This document shows, in pieces, positions 36,919 to 53,345 of a DNA stretch of 64,000 bases. The DNA is from Obelidium mucronatum (lineage: Eukaryota; Chytridiomycota; Chytridiomycetes; Chytridiales; Chytriomycetaceae), in the NCBI GenBank assembly GCA_025765595.1, contig JAIVFH010000048.1:124001-188000 (forward strand). The letters run 5' to 3'. Made by a program: the position numbers and the translations under genes. The first letter of the stretch is position 1. Each line of letters starts with the position of its first letter. The notes under the pieces were generated by a model. That model saw nothing but the letters and a program-made list of their open reading frames with translations, did no database searches and was not told the origin of the DNA.

Positions 36919-38700
36919 ATGGTTGGCAGTTTCGGGCGAGTGTATTGCCCAGTGTCTCCAGAGGATTCACCGAGCACCGAGACAAGCTCACAGACTACTC
37001 CGTATGTCAATCTTGCGGTATCTCTGGACTCTGATGAGCTGCACAGAGGTAAACCAAACGGCAAATGGTGATTACAGTTGCTGACCCTTACAGCCCACAA
37101 CAGGAAGGAGCTCAAGCATTAAGATCGAAGTCGTGAATACCACAGGGCAGCGCATCGTTGTCAAGGAAGCAGTCTTGATCGCTTCCCAAGGGTGATCACT
37201 GATAAACATGTGTTCAACCAAAATGCTAATGGCTCTCTACACTCTGTATTACAGATCGAAGACCGCCAAGGTTCGGGTCCTCAAGCAACTCAAGAACTTG
37301 GTCTTGGATCAGCCTTCAATGAACTGGAAAACCGGAAGCTTCTCAAAACAAACTATTACGCTGAACGAATCCATTCTTGTTCCTGATTGGATTGCGCCAT
37401 CGACGTCCTCAAGCTCTGATGATCCTGGTATGTCCGTCGCTCCTTTGGCCACTCATTTGAAACTAAGTTTCTGTATGTGCTTTCAACAGACGATCCCTGT
37501 ATACCAGTCATTGGCGAATCTGAATCTCAGCTCGATTTATTAGCATCACCACCTTTAGCTTTCGACTCTTTCTCCGACTCTTTTCGGCAGGCATTCCAAC
37601 GAAGCAAATCCCTCAATGCATCAATATCCAAAAGCTCCCCGTTGCCATCACCCAAACCTGTTACCCAATCATCATTATCATCATTGTCTCCAGCCTATCA
37701 ACGTCGATCAGACGCTTCAGTAGAAACTCTGGTCAACACTGATGCAAGTGATGATGGATCAGATTATGAAAGCTCTGGGCCAACGGCTATTGAGAAATAT
37801 GGCACTGATTCCAACTTGAACGACTCCACACATATCACTGCTGATGAAAAAAAGACTTCAAGCACCGAACCGTCAGCAACATCCAACAAATGGAAGTTGT
37901 ATCTAAATTCACTCCTCTCCTCAACTTCAAGTTCTAAAAAATCGAAACGTCTATCGAGACAACTTTCATCTGTTGTACCTCCGACAGCATCTGTTCATGT
38001 TGAAGTCGCGCAGAGCCCACCAGCTTGTCTCACGACGCTGGAAAACAACTCACATCGGCTATCGCTTTCTGCTGAACTGGAATACAAGAACCCAATGAAT
38101 CAAACGCCTTTGCGGAAAATGACTCAATTAGACGATTGTATAACAGCCTCCTTTGATTTATCACCACAAGCTGCGGATGATAATGATTGTAATCGAGTGC
38201 AACTGGAACTGCCAAAAAGTGATTTCCCTTCAAGCAACACTACTTCGAAGCTTGAAAAACACCTAAGTCAGCAAATCGTGAATACAGCAACTGCAGCCAA
38301 GGTTGCTGGATCAAGCCAAAGTTATGTACGTCCAAATATTGCAAGGACAAGGTCTCACAGCGCGACAAGTCTCTTCAGCGGTCGCTCATTTTCGCACCAA
38401 CCTCCTTTGGATCTGGCGTCACAAGGTCGCAGTTTATCAAGACTCTCTGTTTATAGTGTTGCTTCAATTGGTAGTTTGTCAAGTGTCGGAAGCAGCGGAA
38501 AGAGACTGTCGCTTGCAGGAGCCAGTACTGGTGGAGATTTTTCTCCGTTTTGGCTCCACCATGACCAACAATACGATGTCAAGTACAAGCTTGTCGTTCG
38601 TGTTAAAATGCAGAATGGCATTGATCAGGAACGCGGTAGTTTGGTGCGAAAGTCAAGAAGCGAAGGGGTTACGGTTGAGCTTCCTGTTGTTGTTTGTTGA
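36919..38700 (+). CDS. Ser-rich protein with arrestin-like features
   Basis: Exons from ATG 36919, the last being large (about 37490-38700). The N-terminal part (SVSPEDSPSTETSSQTTP then PYVNLAVSLDSDELHR) leads into beta-rich sequence: SSSIKIEVVNTTGQRIVVKE, KTAKVRVLKQLKNLV, then FSKQTITLNESILVPDWIAP. Such alternation is seen in arrestin N-domains. A long Ser/Thr-rich disordered region follows (about 350 residues), then the terminal YDVKYKLVVRVKMQN and VTVELPVVVC, which match the closing strands of an arrestin C-domain. Fungal alpha-arrestins are adaptors for Rsp5-type ubiquitin ligases; no PPxY motif was noticed. The call is tentative and the protein could be another beta-sandwich family. A CTG repeat follows the stop. 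Confidence 0.45.
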
Positions 38701-38858
38701 TGTGTTTGTTGTTGCTGCTGCTGCTGCTGATGCTCATAAAAAACTGTTTGTACTATGAGAAAGTCTAAACCAATTTCAAAAACCACGCTGTTAAGCCTTA
38801 TCTCCGTGTGGCTTTTATCTAGTTTTCAGTAAGTGGCGAAAAAAGAAAACATTAAAAA

Positions 38859-39674
38859 ATGGCAGGTCTCGACCCTTCCCCACAATTCAGATGTGACGTT
38901 TCCAATTCGTTACCATCACTTCATACGCCAGCCGTTGCGGCAGGGCAAGTTGACCAAGCAGATGTAGCTCAGGAAGGAAGCCGCAAGCGCAAGATGGAGG
39001 AGTTGTATTTAAAAGGACCAGGTTTGTTTGTTTACATATTTCCTTCAAGTTGAATGCTCATGGTTCAACCAAGGCATTCTCATCACTGACGTGGAAATGG
39101 GAGACGCACGTCGCAAATGCTATTGCTCAGGCCGCTGGTCCTGGTGCTGCACCACCCGGTGTGGCTGCGGCGGTTGCACTTGGATTGGTGCCTGTACTAG
39201 CGTCGATTGCTGCTCTGCAGGCTTCGACTGCGGCTTTGCAGGCTTGGGCAGACCTTCTGAGGTTGTCCTGTGTGACTTTGGCTGCGCTTGGCCAGGGACC
39301 AGCCACCCTGCTTAGGTACTCTGTGCATGACTGCTCCAGAACGCCTCCCGGGTTATATGTCGTACCTGTTGGCGGCTGGGCTGCCTTGGCCAGCCAATAA
39401 TACCCGGAAGCAGGACGTTTTTGCGTTGGGCATCATTCTTCACCAGCTTCTTTGCTCGGGAATGATGCCCAGCAACTATGATTGACGTAGGAGCTGGGCG
39501 GTTGGACTATGCCAAAGTTGTGCAGTGGGGTTTTGATGGGAGCTTGTGGTTGGACCAGGCGGCGCACATTGATGCTGGTGGGCTGCGGTTGCTGAACCGT
39601 ATGCTTAAAATCAACCCTGAAGAAAGGATGGGCATTGAAGAAGTGTGCCAAGATGATTGGTTGACTGGTGTTTG

Positions 39675-39675
<1 letters not shown>
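38859..39675 (+). pseudogene. Ala-rich module joined to a broken protein-kinase C-lobe
   Basis: A first exon (38859-39021, MAGLDPSPQFRCDVSNSLPS) splices after a 28-nt intron into an Ala-rich stretch (AGPGAAPPGVAAAVALGLVP, then SIAALQASTAALQA). At about 39245 this passes into kinase sequence: VVLCDFGCAWPGTSHPA, then GTLCMTAPERLPGYMSYLL (APE motif), KQDVFALGIILHQLLCSG, and LLNRMLKINPEERMGIEEV before the stop. The kinase part lacks the whole N-lobe and HRD loop, and it changes frame at about 39250, 39315 and 39455. No introns explain these changes. I read it as a chimeric pseudogene: part of a family gene that is repeated at 40420, plus a truncated serine/threonine-kinase fragment. Confidence 0.5.

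Positions 39676-39676
<1 letters not shown>

Positions 39677-39721
<45 letters not shown>
39677..39721. repeat. 45-nt poly(T) tract
   Basis: Uninterrupted T run of 45 directly after the stop of the kinase remnant. Read on the plus strand it follows the stop codon. As an A run on the minus strand it could be the tail scar of a retroposed transcript, although no target-site duplication was found. Confidence 0.9.
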
Positions 39722-39722
<1 letters not shown>

Positions 39723-40142
39723 GTTATTTGTGGAATACTAGAGGTGATTTCTGAAGTGTGCTTGGTATTTCCTTTCTTTTCGAAACCCTGAAATTCAATC
39801 AATTCAATTTTTGCATTATTCTTGGTATATTCCATGTTCCAACAATATCTGCCACTCCTCTCTTCCTTTTGAAGATCCTCTTGATTACCTTACTCCCCAT
39901 CATTGTCACACAATGTTTCTCAAATTCACACTTCTTTCTTTCAAAGCAAAACACAAGAATCACTCGCTGTACAGCATAAGTTAATCCTCTCGCATCCTTG
40001 AATTGAGCTACAATAAGGCCAGAACTACATCACATCCATGGGTTTGCCACGTTTTACCACAATGTTCGATCATGCTGTCCCTTTGGTTCTTGACCGCCAC
40101 AACTATCGCTACGGCAGAAACGCGTTCAATTGTGACTAAAAG
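39722..40142. other. Intergenic, no gene seen
   Basis: 421 nt with AT-rich, then mixed composition. Short frames exist (for example 39758-39979) but have no recognisable features. The part after 40000 may belong to the 5' region of the next gene. Confidence 0.4.
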
Positions 40143-40946
40143 ATGTTGACACTGCAGCCCAACATACTACTTCGGACTTCCACTGCAACGGCCACAAGCG
40201 CAAGGCCCGCCATATCAAGTCAAGAAGACACTGGCGATTCCGAGCGGAGTGGCCCGTTTGGTCCTCCGCCAGCCATCTATTTCGCCAGCCTTCAGCCTTC
40301 CCCATCACCATCAGTATTGCCAGTTTCGCCATCAAGGGCACAACTGGCAATTGCATATGCCTTGCTTGGGAACAGCATTTTTGGTACCAAGTACCTTCTG
40401 CAGGGAATTGTGGGGGTGTGTGGCTGCGGCGGTTGCACTTGGATTGGTGCCTGTACAAGTGTCGATTGCTGCTCTGCAGGTCTCAACTGCAGCTTTGCAG
40501 GCTTCGACTGCAGATTTGCACGATGGGCAATCCAGACTCAGTGCAGAAATTGCAAACATTCGCATTCGCAAACAGAACACAAGTGTGAGTTTTCTTGTTG
40601 TTGGAATTATTGTTTCACTAATCTGAGTTTTTCTTCACTTCAGGCGCTTCTCCGCGCTGGAAACCAAGTTTTCAGACGCCTGTGCAAGAACGTGGCTGGT
40701 TGGGGGGCCGTTCCCTTGCCTGTCGGGGTGCCTCAAGCTATTGCTGCTATTTTTGCAGCTCCCTCACCTCTTCCCGGCCCAAATGCCACCCCACCCATTG
40801 CACTCGGATTCCCGGCCACCCACCAGAACCTGGAAATTGTTGAAATTGCGTACCTCTCCAAGTGGTACAACGAAGATTTTGAAATCTTACCCAACGATTT
40901 GCAGCCAGTGCAATTGGGGAAATTGAAAGACTTTGTTTGTCAATAA
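40143..40946 (+). CDS. Ala-rich coiled-coil protein of an unnamed repeated family
   Basis: The 3' part is clear: an Ala/Leu-rich helix (VAAAVALGLVPVQVSIAALQ, then STAALQASTADLHDGQSRLS), a basic linker (EIANIRIRKQNTS), a 60-nt intron (about 40584-40644), and ALLRAGNQVFRRLCKNVAGW leading to FPATHQNLEIVEIAYLSKWY and a final NDLQPVQLGKLKDFVCQ. The last portion resembles the short 'FPAT...L..FY' helical module that ends many lineage-expanded fungal proteins of unknown role. The start is unresolved: the frame upstream of 40420 differs from that of the Ala-rich helix, so either an unseen splice joins them or this copy is also damaged. About 90 bp of the Ala-rich section is nearly identical to 39157-39250. 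Confidence 0.45.
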   Translation: MLTLQPNILLRTSTATATSARPAISSQEDTGDSERSGPFGPPPAIYFASLQPSPSPSVLPVSPSRAQLAIAYALLGNSIFGTKYLLQGIVGVCGCGGCTWIGACTSVDCCSAGLNCSFAGFDCRFARWAIQTQCRNCKHSHSQTEHKCEFSCCWNYCFTNLSFSSLQALLRAGNQVFRRLCKNVAGWGAVPLPVGVPQAIAAIFAAPSPLPGPNATPPIALGFPATHQNLEIVEIAYLSKWYNEDFEILPNDLQPVQLGKLKDFVCQ

Positions 40947-41043
40947 GAGCAAGAATAAAAGAATTTTGATTATTTTTATTTTTTTTGGAATTTTTGACGC
41001 CCAAGCGCTTAAAATTACTAAATAATAATTGAAAAAAGACAGC

Positions 41044-42810
41044 ATGAAAATACAATACTATCGAGTTCGTTCAACTATGCTGGCGTTGGCTGCGACTGTT
41101 CTAGTGATATATACATGGCTACTGTCTCGTTTTGGGTCGGACTCTCAAGTTTCGCCAAGTTATAATGCAGCCGCAGCACAAACACCGCCACATCAACTCA
41201 AGCCTCCACTTGGAATCCCGAAAATATCAAAGAAGAGGATCATCGAAGACTCGGTGGTACATCCGACTCTATTTACTGCTGGTCTGAATGGATTCCCAGC
41301 GCCACAAACATCAACCAGTACAACAATCATCTTCAACGTATGCGCAAAAAAAAAAAACCTTACCAGTTGTATCTATTTTTAACATTGCCTTCCCTTGCAG
41401 CTGTTCAAAGGGCCACCATCCAATCTACGTCAGCAACTTGCCAAAGCGTGTTCGCAGACAAGTCCTGTCTCCTCCGTCTGGGTTTTCGCATTCGCCGCTC
41501 CGGTTGAGTTGGAGAATGAGTATAGGCTGGTTTCCCAAGAAGCAAACATGTCGTCTGAATGTGTCGCGTCCAAGGTTTCAGTCACGTTTACAAGCTCTGA
41601 ATTCAACTTCAAGTTCCATGGACGCTTTCTTTTGGCGCCCATGGCGGCGGCGGCTGCGGCCACCGCGTCTGATGTCGAAAGCAAATATTTGATGATTGTG
41701 GATGATGATGTTGTCTTGACAAGGAATATTGTTAAAGAGTTTGTTGAGCACATGGCTGTGAAACCAAGGTAAATTCAGCCACTCCAGCCAGTCCCCCCTT
41801 TTTTTTTATTTCAAAACGCGTTGATGTAATAATTGGGTTATATTTGATTTATTTTTTGAATTCTTAGGCTTCTTGGAACTGCGGGTCAGTTGCGAGGACC
41901 TCGAAAAGGCGTGGAACCTGGCTGGCAACATCCAACTTCCCCCACTCTTCTCAAATCGAATCTTCAAGATGGGGATCAGCCGCATGTGGATTATCTTTGC
42001 AACATTTGGTTCATGAAAACGGCGTGGGTTACCGCCACCTTTTTACGAGACCACCCACTGACTTGGTACACTGGAGAAGATATTCACCTTTCGTTTGTGA
42101 TCAAAAAGTATCTGGGAATCGACAGTGCAGTTATTCGAATCACTCCGGATGATGCTACAGAGTCTCCCATGGATCTAGAATCAAAAAAGCACGTTGCGCA
42201 TCATGAAAAGCGTGTAGCAGATGTTCGAAACGACATGTTTCGGGTTAATTTGGGGAGAGGTTTTGTTCCTGACTTGGGGGGAGTTATTGTCAAGACGCTT
42301 GTGTTTGTACAGGATCTGGAGACAGCAGCCGCCTTTTTGGAGACTTACAAAACCGAGCGAAGCAAGAAACAAGATGGTTTCTGGGGCGCGTTGAGGGAGC
42401 CAAGTTGTATGGTGTTTACTGGTCGCGAAACGTCTTCTGAACGGATTGATTTACTGCGAATGGTGGCGTTGGAGTATTCTGAGGAGGCCAATTGCAAATT
42501 GTTTTTGCGACCAAAATGGGGAGCTCAGCCTCGAGCTGTGCGGTATTTTGATATGCGGTTGGGGTTGGACTTGACTGATGACGAGTATCCACTATCGACC
42601 ATGGTTTCAGATATTATTCCCGCCATGACTGGTATCCTTGGAGGAGGAATCGAGCTCGGAGTGGTTGATACATTGGTGACAGTCACCAGGACTGGGTCCA
42701 CAGGAAGCGTGATAAAGCAAGGGATCAAGCTAGTGGTTGCAATGTTCAACGATAAACACGGTGGTAAAAATATCGATAAACCATTGGAGGTTGTTGAATT
42801 TGAGGTTTAA
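41044..42810 (+). CDS. Type II membrane glycosyltransferase, GT64 (exostosin C-terminal)-like
   Basis: Three exons, start MKIQYYRVRSTMLALAATVL with a signal anchor (ALAATVLVIYTWLLS), placing the catalytic part in the Golgi/ER lumen. The Ala/Pro-rich stem is followed by EFNFKFHGRFLLAPM, the DxD-type MIVDDDVVLTRNIVKEFV, LLGTAGQLRGPRK, a CNIWFMKTAWVTATFLRDHP segment and TWYTGEDIHLSFVIKK, where the Glu-Asp pair sits as in GT64 catalytic centres. GT64 enzymes add GlcNAc- or hexose-type residues from UDP-sugars. The C-terminal ~200 residues (QDLETAAAFLETYKTERSKK onward) do not match the GT and may be a lineage-specific extension. Substrate unknown. Confidence 0.7.
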
Positions 42811-42866
42811 TCCTTGACGATTCTGAACCTTTCTTTCTTTTTTTTTTTTTAATTTTTAATTATAAA

Positions 42867-44335
42867 ATGCTTCGAATTGTACTTGGTTCATACGAACGCC
42901 TTCTTTACGGCCTGGACGTGACAAAATCAACTGAAGCAGACCAGCCAGAGTACACGGTCACTCAAACTTTCACCTATCCTGCGCACATTGCGAGCATCAA
43001 GACTATTGCTGTTTCAAAGAACGCCAAATTGTTGGCGACTGGTTCTTCCGATGAACATGTCAAACTGTACTCGCTGGACCGTAACAAAGAATCCGGAACT
43101 CTCTTTCATCATGTACGTTGCGAGGCTCTTTGAGCAAAGATCGTTGAAGTTGACGATTGCTCTTTTCTTTTATAACAAAGACTGGATCAATCACAGATTT
43201 GGCCTTTCATGAAACAGGCTATTTATTTACGGCTTCTGAAGATGCAACTATTGCGATTGTGCGAACTTCCGACTGGGAACCGTTGAAGATTCTCAAGGTA
43301 TGAGATACAACAACAAAAAAAAAACGACCCTTGTTTTGCTTTACACTGATGGGTTTCAATTAAGGGCCACACTACTGCTATTCAATCAATCTCCATTCAT
43401 CCTACTGGAAAACTGCTGCTTTCTGTTTCCATCGATGGGTACTTGCGTACATGGGATACAGCCAAAGCCAGTTGTGCATACACATACAAACTGCCTTTAC
43501 CAAGACCCGTCAAAATATCGTGGAGTAAATGTGGGCTGTATTATGCGGTTGTATTTGAAACAGGCGTCGTTTGTTTCCAAGTTGCAACAGGGAAGGAAAT
43601 CTGGAAAAGCACCGAGTTGAAACGACTGGTTGCACTGGAATTTACTGAAATCAGTTGAGAGAACTCTTTTCTACCACCATGTATTGTATTTCTTTTTAAC
43701 TGGGATAAAAAAACCACGTTTTAGACAAACAACCAATCGTGATTGTTGCTGGGGATGCAAAGCAAGTTACAATATACAATCTGTCGACAAAACAAGTAGT
43801 TGGGCCACTCAAGACACCTCATTCTACGCGCATTAAAGATCTTTCGTCTGCTGTTTTCAATGACGTGCATATTCTTGTCACTTGCTCCAGCGATGGAGGG
43901 ATCTATGGATGGGACTTGCAAGCCGGAATTGAAAATGGAAGGGAATTGGAGAATGCATTGTTCTCGTTTGATGCAAAATGTCGGTTGACGTGTTGTGTTG
44001 CCACAGTTCAAACTAACGGGAAGTTGAAGAAGTCACTGGAAGAAGAGATGAAGGAAATGGAGAAAGCTGAAGAAGAGGAAGAAGAGGCTGTGGCGATAAA
44101 AGAGGCAGGAGTTACTGGTACCAAGGCCCATTCTGCCACAAAGAAGGGTGGGGCTAGGGTACTTGTTTCGTACGATAATGGCGATGAGCAGCCAGCCACC
44201 GCTGCAGTAGACGCATCATCGCAAAAAGAAGCGGGCAATCGCACCAAGAACTTGAAGGGAGGCAAGGCAAAGATTCTGGACAAGATGGCGTCCAGCCGCA
44301 ACAAGACGATTTCCAAGAGAAAGGCCAAAAAGTGA
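42867..44335 (+). CDS. MAK11: PAK1IP1/MAK11-like WD40 ribosome-biogenesis protein
   Basis: Four or five exons, start MLRIVLGSYERLLYGLDV. WD40 blades: PAHIASIKTIAVSKNAKLLA, TGSSDEHVKLYSLD, TDLAFHETGYLFTASEDATI, GHTTAIQSISIHPTGKLLLS and VSIDGYLRTWD. The order and the short length (about 400 residues) match MAK11/PAK1IP1, a nucleolar factor of 60S subunit maturation. The C terminus is an acidic then basic tail (EMEKAEEEEEEAVAIKEAG; ASSRNKTISKRKAKK), a usual nucleolar-protein feature. The stop is only 26 nt from the ATG of the next gene on the same strand. Confidence 0.82.
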
Positions 44336-44361
44336 ATAAAGAAGATTTACTCAAAACCCAA

Positions 44362-47300
44362 ATGTATTCGCTCCCGACAAAGCCAAGCCGGCTGCACGCG
44401 TATCCGCACTCGACGCGGCGCTCGAACTCTGCGGCGGCGGCGCGCGAGGCAGGCTGTGGCGCCGATGGCGGCGCCGAAGTTGGCGGCGGAGTCCAGCTTC
44501 GCCTTCGCCTTGTTCCCGGCGACGCGCGCCCGCCGCTGCAGCCGCCGCCGCCGCCGCCGCCGCACGAAAAGCCGCAGCCGAAACTGAAGCCGACGCCGAA
44601 GCCGAAAGCGACGCGGAAAGACGCGACTCTCCAAGTTGAAACTGCGGCGCCGTCGCCGCGCATCGAGCTGGCTGGCCGCGCCTTGCGCGCTGAGAGCATC
44701 GCGACTCTGAGTGGCGTCGAGGACGAAGAGGGCGACGCGGGGCTGGACCCCGGACTCGACGGGCTGGACGAGCTGCGCGATGATTCCGAAGAAGGTCGCG
44801 AAACAGCTGCTGGAAGCGTCAGCGGCGACGAGGATGGTCATGATGATGACGATTTTGAGGAAGACTCGGAACTCGAGGTGCGGCGCTGTTTCTTTTTTCG
44901 TTGGCCTTTGTATTTAACAGCACGCGATTTGCCACAGCTTGATGACGAAGAAGAGCAAGAAATATCAGGTGTGCTCAAATAATCAGCTCTTGTAAAATTC
45001 TGCTGAAGACAACATTTATTTCAGATTTCGACTCTAGCGGAGAATACGATGAGGACGAAGAAGAGGAAGACGAGGATGGCGATCTGGACGATGACGAAAG
45101 AATCACAACAGGGTGTACGCAATCAACCAGCATTTCCAACGACGATCTTGTTCGCAACTGGGACCGAAGTCCAGGAACCAAAAAAATTAGTGCCGTCAAG
45201 CTTGGCAAAAAATGCGACAGCGCCAAGCGATATGGAATTGCCGTGATGATTGGAGACACCATCGACACACAACAGGGTGAATTCGCGAGTATTCGCAAAC
45301 AAGGAAGCGAAATGAGCGAAAATCTATTGAAACTGAAGCCCGCAATTGTACCAAGTTTATTTGATGATGGAGACGCTGTCTTGTACTTTCCCAAAGAGGG
45401 CGAAGCAGGTGTTAACAACAAATAACCTAGAAACTAAGCTCCATAAATACTGAAAATTATAATTTTATTCAGTAACAAAGATTCCAACTGAATTGAAGGA
45501 GGCAATGAAGTGGAAAATTTGCAAGTTCACACCAAGAGTTGTGCGCAGTTGAGTCTAAGCGCAACCCCCTCCATATTCAATTATTAATTCGCATTCAAGC
45601 ATGCTTGCGACGCGCTGGCTTCAAACTGGTTAAGGGGGGTCGGAAATGGATTGGTTACTGGGGAAAGCATTACCCAGCAGAGAAATTCAAGACTGTCCAG
45701 CCATGGCAAAAAGTAAACCACTTTCCAATGTCTTTTGAAATCGGAAGAAAGGATAAAATGTATCTTAATGTCACTCGTATGCGTGAGCGAGTGAAAGATG
45801 AGGTAAATTCAGCATTGTAATCGAATGAATGTCTCTGACTACACTTTCAATCAACAGACTTTGTCCCTTGATTTTCTTCCAGCAACATACTTTCTGCCAA
45901 CCCAGCGTAGGAGGTTGAAGCTCGCCTTCAATTCACATCCGACATGGATAATCAAACCCCCCGCGTCTGCTCGAGGAATAGGTATCAGAGTGGTCAATAA
46001 ATGGAAAGATGTGCCGCAACGCAAAGATATAATCGTTTCAAAGTATGTTCATTGCCTTCTTTTTTTTAAAAAAGTATTGAAATGTTTGCAGATACGTGCA
46101 GAACCCTTATTTGATTGACAAAAAGAAGTTTGACATCAGGTTGTATGTTGTAGTTACAAGTTTTGATCCCCTTCGGATATACTTATTCAAGGAAGGAATT
46201 GTTCGCTTCGCTGGAGAAAAGTAAGATGGGATGGGTTAACTTTCTTGGCTAATTGAACTAAACACCATTAAAAAACTCTATTCAACATTTAGCTATTCGA
46301 CAAACTCTTCTCGAAACTCAATACGGAACCGATATATTCATTTAACAAATTATAGTGTTTCAAGAAAGAAAAAGAAGAACGATGCAAGCAAGGACACCAC
46401 TCCAAGCTACCCGTTTGGGGATCCAATCTTCTCAACAGCATCCAGCAAATGGTTTGTATGGAGTAACTGTTATTTTGAGTTATTTTTTTCTGACCAATCT
46501 TCCGAAACAAAAACAGGAGTCTAGCAACACTTGAAGATCATTTCACTCGACAAGGAATCAAATTTGATGAAATCATGGAAAAAATCAAACATGTCATTAT
46601 TAGCACAATTATTAGCGCACATGCTACTAATTCAAGCGGGACGAGAATGTATGCGACCAGTGTAAATAGTTGTTATGAATTGTTTGGATTTGATGTGTTG
46701 CTTGATGCAAACTTGAAACCGTGGGTTATGGAAGTCAACATTTCCCCATCACTGAAATCTTCCTGCGATATGGATCTTGGAGTCAAATCGCGTCTCTCTG
46801 TGGACTTGTTCAATTTGGTTGGGATTCGAGTGAAAGATCTCGACCAATCCCAAAAGAAGCGGAAAAAGTACAAACTCCTTCATTTTTTTTCTTTTTTTGA
46901 ATGATTAACAGCTTTTATAAAGATCATCAGGAAAGCCGTTTTTAACGATCGGAGAAAGGCAAAAAATCAGACACTTTTCCCAAAACCATGAATCAAACAT
47001 TCTAGCGGACTTGACAGAAAGCGATTTGAGAGTTTTGAAGGAATCGGAGGATGAGGTAAGCTACCTACCCTATTCTTGAAAGATGAGGGCTGAATCGGCA
47101 TGTGTTGTTTAGAATCAAAGAAAGGGTGCATTTGACAGAATCTTTCCATATGTCGATTCATCAAAGTATTTCAAGCTATTTGCATCCTATCCATATTACG
47201 ACCATCTTTTACTCCAATGGACTAAGCTAGCAGCGAAAGATAACGTCAGAGCATATAATCTGTTGCGGCGATTGCCCTACGGTTTTTCGCACATCAATTC

Positions 47301-48267
47301 GAATAATAATCAAGGATCAGTGCGTAGAGCAAACAGCGCGCGAACCATTTCAACCCCCAGAAGCTCCATATCAACAAACACGGCGAAAGAGAGAGCAATT
47401 CTTCAACAAGCACCGACCCACCCCAAAAAAACAGTCGAGCCAAGGGCCTCAAATTCCAACTTACCTCCATACACTCCAACTCCAACAGGACGAATTGAGT
47501 CAACCAACGAACAACGACGTGAACCGAGTCCTAGGGCCTCGGTTGCTTCTTCAAACGCTGCATCAGCCCATTTTTCGACGGGTCCAATGCTTTACCCCGA
47601 ATACCCGAGCACCGGCAATCCCTATACAGCTTTCCCTGAAAGGCAGGCAATCCATATGAAAAGATCCGATCTTGGAGCCGCAGCAGGGATTACGCCACAC
47701 TTGAATTCGAGTTACATTCTGCGACCCCGGAAGCTATCGTTGAGGCAAAAACAGCTGGGCTACGGACCTTCCGACGCGGCAATGAACCAGCAGCAGCAAC
47801 ATGCTCAAATGAGTGAAAATATGGCAGGCTTGATTGCGCAAGAAATGCAGCAGCTGCAGTTGCAGCAACAACTACATCGATTACATCAACAAAAAATGTA
47901 CTACCAACAGCAGCAACAGAAGGCGCAACAGAGAGCGAATTCGGCTGCTTCTCTCGCACAAACAATGACAAAAGAGTATCCGTCAACGTCGGCGTATACA
48001 GCGGCTATGGCTATTGCTCATGTGACTGCACGGTTTCGGGCTTTGGAGGCAAATAATGTTATGGCCCCTCCTGAGCCTCCGGTGGCTCGACAGGCAATCT
48101 CTCAGCAAGAATTGGCGACTTGGGCAGCTATGAAGCAACAGCACCAGCGGAACCTTCCGATGGAAGTCAATGCGCGACAACAACAACAATATGATTTCGT
48201 TAATTCAATGACCAAGAAAAGAGCATCATCAGGATTGAGGAGGGCTACAAATACTCCAATCGATTGA
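44362..48267 (+). CDS. TTLL4-type tubulin polyglutamylase
   Basis: About ten exons, chosen start [21 protein letters not shown]-rich Pro/Ala/Lys-rich N terminus is followed by a long acidic stretch ([16 protein letters not shown]). Then comes the tubulin-tyrosine-ligase-like domain: [55 protein letters not shown] (ATP-binding), [56 protein letters not shown] and [13 protein letters not shown]-terminal extension (about 400 residues) holds YYDHLLLQW and Gln-rich runs. TTLL4-like enzymes add glutamate chains to tubulin and other proteins, mainly of axonemes and basal bodies. Its presence supports a flagellated life stage. Confidence 0.88.
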
Positions 48268-48315
48268 GACTAGACTTTAAATTTTTTTATTTTTTAAAAC
48301 AATTTTACTATATTA

Positions 48316-53293
<4,978 letters not shown>

Positions 53294-53345
53294 TTTCTGC
53301 TTTCCAGAATACTTCGCTCAGTAGAATTTGATTGGTTACTTATTT

